A stretch of DNA of 40,202 nucleotides, from positions 1 through 40,202 of IMG/VR virus record IMGVR_UViG_3300031784_000072; one strand, 5' to 3'. This stretch comes from a virus. Positions 37,113-40,202 of the stretch are shown here, one piece after another. The first letter of the stretch is position 1; every line of letters begins with the position of its first letter. The position numbers were made by a program, and so were the translations under genes. The notes beneath the pieces are model-generated. The model saw only the letters and a program-made list of their open reading frames with translations. It was not told the origin of the DNA and did no database searches.

Positions 37113-39116
37113 TCAAGCTGAAAGCCACGAAGGTCGCCACATTTGCGGTGGCAACTTCGGCTCAGACAACTTCGGGCCATGCAACAACGTAAACCACAAC
37201 GCCATCGCCAAGTCCGTCCCCCGCTTCTTATCTTTCGTCCACGAACACAGTTCCTCGATCAATGCCAACGTCTTCCAGTTTGCTGTCAAAGTCGGCAACC
37301 GCAGCGAACCCGACCGGACAACCGGGGGAATCAACGCCTCCAACCCCAAATTCTCGTCCAACTTGTTCTTCGAAGTCGTATGCGGGACAACCAACACGCC
37401 TCGGGTCGCCTGCCAGCGACGCACAAAATCGTGAGCCAACAAAAACCGTTGAGCCGCGTTGATCTCCACCACGATATGCGTCACCGGATACCCCATATCG
37501 GCCGCCCGTTGCACCCAATCCTCCAAAATACCTGAATACTGGCCGGTAGACATCGAGTAACCCAACAGTTCCTCGGCCGTCAACTTCACCCGCTCCAAGT
37601 CAACGACGTGGTACAACCCCATGTCGGGCTGTACAACAGTCCAGATCACACCCCAAAACTGGGATGGGGACGGGTCAACCGAAATGATTGACACCCACGG
37701 GGCTGACAAACCCCGAGGCAAATACCCTGGCTGACGTTCCCGATCCACACACCCCGAATACTGCACCCCGTCCGACCCGACCCCGCCAGTCAACATCACC
37801 CGTTCCACCAGCTGATAGTCAACATCAACGTCTTCCTGCTGATACACCACCCGGAACGTCGTCGGCTTGTTCTGTTTCACAAACGACAACGTTTCTTTCC
37901 ACGACAAACGGATCGGATCGAGAAGCGGGCCGTCCGGCCATGCTGGGGCATCCTTGCGGCGGCTCGCCGGCCCCGTATCCAATTCCTCGTAATACGCCTT
38001 ATAGATCAAATGATGATATTTCTGCTTGCGGATCGGGTCGCGCATCACCTCATCGACAGTCACATCGTCGCCCGACCCGTCAACATCATCCTGATCCTCA
38101 TAAATCACCTTGTCCAAACAATGCTTGTACAAGTCTCCCGGCCCCAAACGCTGCCCGATCACAGCAACCAAACCACCCGGATCGCAACGCGCCTCAGCCA
38201 TATTGTCCCAACGATCCAACAGTCTGTCCCGAGCCACCGACTCCTTCGCGTTCTCCGTCGAAGCCACGTCATCAAACAAACACAAATCGGCGCGGTGACC
38301 GATGAACTCCGAATCAATACCGTAAGCCGAAACAGTCGGCTCCTTATTCTCCAACATCCCAGGGATCGTCTGCTCAACAATAAATTCTTCTTTACGCCAC
38401 AACGAGCCGGACGCAAGCGGTTTGAACCGGCCATAATCATGCGCCAAACACGCCTCCGCGTCAATCGCCAACCCCTTACGCACCAACTCCGGGTCAGCGA
38501 TCAGCCTCGTCGGACGTTCCAACGTTTCACGGATACGCCTCGAATACATTGAAGCCAAAGTCTGCGAAATCGAACCGATCAACACACGAATCGACCGGTT
38601 ACGCACGATACACCACACCGCGACATCATGGAAAAGGGTGGATTTACCTGCACCTGGAGGACAGTTCAACACCATGAACTCCTTGTCCTCCGACTCCAAA
38701 TAGGAAGCGATCTTGTATCCGGCATCCACCTGCCACGGCGAATCAACACGCCCCAAATAGACACGCCGAAAATACGCGAAATCATCCCAGCCGCGTTTCG
38801 CCCGTTCCGACAGACGGTCATACGGGATCACCGGAGGCAACTCGGCGGCCTCAGACAAATCAGACTGCAAACGACGATACGCGTCCCCCGACCGCTTATT
38901 GTCCTTCACCCCAGCGATCTTCGCCTCAACCTGCGCGGCCTCCAAATTGGCTTTCACCAACTTGCTTTTCGCCACCCAATTCTGACCGGTGTTGTAATGA
39001 ATCCCCGCGATCTTGCACGACTCAGTAATCGACAAACCCGCACCAATAGAAGCCCAAAAACGGGCTTTATCCTCAGCAGAAATCCCGCGACGACCCGAAT
39101 TCTTAGTACCTGCCAT
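37113..39116 (-). CDS. terL: Terminase large subunit with N-terminal HTH, 667 aa
   Basis: DNA-packaging motor. ATPase: Walker A CPPGAGKST (152-160), Walker B LCLFDD (278-283), followed by a coupling-type segment. Nuclease: SIISVDPSPSQFWG (catalytic Asp), HIVVEINAAQ (acidic), DLAMALWF (Asp). Residues 12-50 (SAEDKARFWASIGAGLSITESCKIAGIHYNTGQNWVA) read as a helix-turn-helix of the type found in small terminases, so DNA recognition may be fused to the motor; no separate small subunit is evident. ATG at 39116 with GGAG upstream; the leader contains a strong hairpin. Confidence 0.93.
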   Translation of the reverse strand: MAGTKNSGRRGISAEDKARFWASIGAGLSITESCKIAGIHYNTGQNWVAKSKLVKANLEAAQVEAKIAGVKDNKRSGDAYRRLQSDLSEAAELPPVIPYDRLSERAKRGWDDFAYFRRVYLGRVDSPWQVDAGYKIASYLESEDKEFMVLNCPPGAGKSTLFHDVAVWCIVRNRSIRVLIGSISQTLASMYSRRIRETLERPTRLIADPELVRKGLAIDAEACLAHDYGRFKPLASGSLWRKEEFIVEQTIPGMLENKEPTVSAYGIDSEFIGHRADLCLFDDVASTENAKESVARDRLLDRWDNMAEARCDPGGLVAVIGQRLGPGDLYKHCLDKVIYEDQDDVDGSGDDVTVDEVMRDPIRKQKYHHLIYKAYYEELDTGPASRRKDAPAWPDGPLLDPIRLSWKETLSFVKQNKPTTFRVVYQQEDVDVDYQLVERVMLTGGVGSDGVQYSGCVDRERQPGYLPRGLSAPWVSIISVDPSPSQFWGVIWTVVQPDMGLYHVVDLERVKLTAEELLGYSMSTGQYSGILEDWVQRAADMGYPVTHIVVEINAAQRFLLAHDFVRRWQATRGVLVVPHTTSKNKLDENLGLEALIPPVVRSGSLRLPTLTANWKTLALIEELCSWTKDKKRGTDLAMALWFTLLHGPKLSEPKLPPQMWRPSWLSA

Positions 39117-39137
39117 ACCACTCCAGTAAAGCACAAA

Positions 39138-39169
39138 CCTCCACCCGGTAGGGGGTTACCAGGTGGAGG
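39138..39169. promoter_or_regulatory. Strong hairpin in terminase leader
   Basis: CCTCCACCCGGTA (39138-39150) pairs with TACCAGGTGGAGG (39157-39169), 13 positions with one mismatch, loop of six bases. It lies between a -10 element (39220-39215, minus) and the terminase ATG (39116). On the minus strand TTTGTGCTTT follows. It could be an attenuator, a 5' stabiliser or a protein-binding site controlling terminase expression. Confidence 0.55.
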
Positions 39170-39214
39170 CGTGCAGGTTGCCGACCAGGAGAGAGAGTAC
39201 CGGCCGACAACCCG

Positions 39215-39248
39215 AGTATACACACAACCCCGACAGAAGGTGTACACT
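39215..39248. promoter_or_regulatory. Overlapping divergent promoter elements
   Basis: Minus-strand TATACT (39220-39215) faces terminase, and plus-strand TACACT (39243-39248) faces the initiator gene. They are 22 bp apart, so each -10 falls near the -35 position of the other and the two promoters would exclude one another. TATACAC (39217-39223) and GTGTACA (39240-39246) form a near-perfect dyad between them, a possible operator. Neither has a good -35. Confidence 0.4.
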
Positions 39249-39317
39249 CTCGATTACCACCGCGCAACCACCACAGTTGCCGGAAGCATGGACAACAGGA
39301 AAGGACAAACTGCCGTC

Positions 39318-40088
39318 ATGGACGAGCATACCACACCACAGCTCACAGCAGACGCATACTTCGCCATCATCCCCGAGTGGATACTCGACGCACCCATCAG
39401 CCCCACAGCCGTCCGAGCATTCGCCCTACTCCAACGCTACGCCAACAACCACAACACCTGCTGGCCATCACGAACCACCCTTGCCACCCGGATGCGCTGC
39501 TCCACCGACACCGTAGACCGCGCCCTAAAAGAACTCGTCAACATTGACGCACTCACCATCCAACCCCGCACCGCCATCGCCGGCCAACCCCAAACCAACC
39601 TGTACACACTCCACATGGGGGTAGCCGCACAGATGCGGAGGGGTATGGGCATGGATGCGGAGGGGGTAGCCGCACAGATGCGGAACAAACCAAAGAAGAA
39701 GAACCAAAGCCAAGAAGAACTAACTCCATCATCCGAAGATGATGACTTCAACACCTTCTGGGACACCTACCCCCGCAAAGTCGGCAAAGGCGCAGCCCGC
39801 AAAGCCTGGAAAACCGCCCTCAAAAAAACCGATTCCACCACCATCCTCCAAGCCGTCAACCACTACCGAATCACCTGCCCACAAGACCCCACCTACATCG
39901 CCCACCCAACCACCTGGCTCAACGCCGAACGCTGGCTCGACAACACCACCCCCACCCCACCCCCCACCCCCAGCTACACCCCACCCCCACTCTGCGGCAA
40001 CTGCCGAAACGGATGGATCTACATCACCCGCAAAGACGGCACAGAAGCCGTCGCACCCTGCCCCTGCCAAAACCCGCCACCCCTCTGA
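39318..40088 (+). CDS. Replication-initiator-like (lambda O-type) protein, 256 aa
   Basis: The N-terminal winged helix (about 10-100; ISPTAVRAFALLQRYANNHN, WPSRTTLATRMRCSTDTVDR) is typical of phage replication initiators and replisome organisers. A linker (101-145) encoded by the DNA iterons follows, then a C-terminal domain (145-210; FWDTYPRKVGKGAARKAWK ... THPTTWLNAERWLD-like) as in DnaT/primosome-type proteins, and a final Cys-rich part with CGNC and CPC (226-250), a likely zinc site. It would melt the origin and load the host helicase. The ATG at 39318 is used; one at 39288 would add ten residues. The coding strand is A/C-rich, unlike the other rightward genes. Confidence 0.85.
   Translation: MDEHTTPQLTADAYFAIIPEWILDAPISPTAVRAFALLQRYANNHNTCWPSRTTLATRMRCSTDTVDRALKELVNIDALTIQPRTAIAGQPQTNLYTLHMGVAAQMRRGMGMDAEGVAAQMRNKPKKKNQSQEELTPSSEDDDFNTFWDTYPRKVGKGAARKAWKTALKKTDSTTILQAVNHYRITCPQDPTYIAHPTTWLNAERWLDNTTPTPPPTPSYTPPPLCGNCRNGWIYITRKDGTEAVAPCPCQNPPPL
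39617..39684. repeat. Three tandem iterons inside initiator gene (candidate origin)
   Basis: Units at 39617-39639 (23 bp), 39640-39661 (22 bp) and 39662-39684 (23 bp) all begin with GGGG and end GATGCGGA. The outer two are identical and include TAGCCGCACAGATGCGGA, which has a CCGCA/TGCGG dyad. An A-rich stretch follows (39685-39720). This is the plan of lambdoid origins: O-binding iterons within O, next to an easily melted region. Confidence 0.75.
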
Positions 40089-40202
40089 TACAATCAACAC
40101 CACAACCAAACCCACCACACAGACCCCTGCCACTTGCACGGCCAGCGAGGATGACACACGGAAACGTGGGTAGACGATCATGCACCGACATGATCGAGCA
40201 GC
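40068..40202. repeat. Direct terminal repeat, right copy
   Basis: Right copy of the 135-base repeat; differs from the left copy only at 40076. It includes the last seven codons of the initiator gene (to 40088) and the inverted repeat at 40175-40196. After joining the ends, the circular or monomer genome length would be about 40,067 bp. Confidence 0.95.

Noticed and set aside
1-40202. CRISPR array, insertion sequence, or diversity-generating retroelement
   Set aside because: No regularly spaced direct repeats with unique spacers, no transposase and no reverse transcriptase seen.

Overview
The window looks like one complete, circularly assembled phage genome of about 40 kb. Positions 1-135 recur at 40068-40202 with a single synonymous difference, so the ends close on each other. 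Two WhiB-family proteins, which belong to Actinobacteria and their phages, point to an actinobacterial host. Long Thr/Pro linkers in two exported proteins resemble Acidimicrobiia proteins, but that host guess is only inference. A terminase, portal, N4-gp56-type capsid and a 1563-residue putative ejection protein, with no recognisable tape measure, favour a short-tailed (podovirus-like) virion. I see no integrase, DNA polymerase, helicase or primase.

Layout. 22-711 is non-coding and holds an inverted repeat and an 87-nt tract with no A. 712-5056 (+) carries fourteen small genes of mostly unknown function, in short overlapping groups, several with Cys-pair zinc motifs. A hairpin at 5065-5099 separates them from a convergent minus-strand array. 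Reading leftwards, that array has: an operon of whiB, a 29-residue membrane peptide, a C5 DNA methyltransferase and a second whiB (7419-5138); a lysozyme-like lipoprotein; and a replication/recombination block (12651-7986) with a metallophosphoesterase, YqaJ-type exonuclease, winged-helix-like protein, ssDNA-annealing protein, SSB and Holliday-type nuclease. The lysis region (15401-12810) has an M15-like endolysin, a secreted Thr/Pro-rich protein, three small membrane proteins and an embedded lipoprotein. Tail and fibre genes fill 15411-25743, with a glycosyltransferase and a 2-oxoglutarate oxygenase among them. Capsid, scaffold, internal virion, portal and terminase genes fill 25824-39116. 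A divergent plus-strand gene (39318-40088) encodes a replication-initiator-like protein.

How it fits together. The initiator gene contains three tandem 22-23 bp iterons followed by an A-rich stretch, the plan of the lambda O gene and origin. It would recruit the host replisome, while SSB, annealing protein, exonuclease and resolvase-like nuclease supply recombination. Terminase and initiator start from overlapping divergent promoter-like elements. Most genes overlap by 1, 4 or 8 nt, and about ten leading genes have a GA-repeat ribosome-binding leader.
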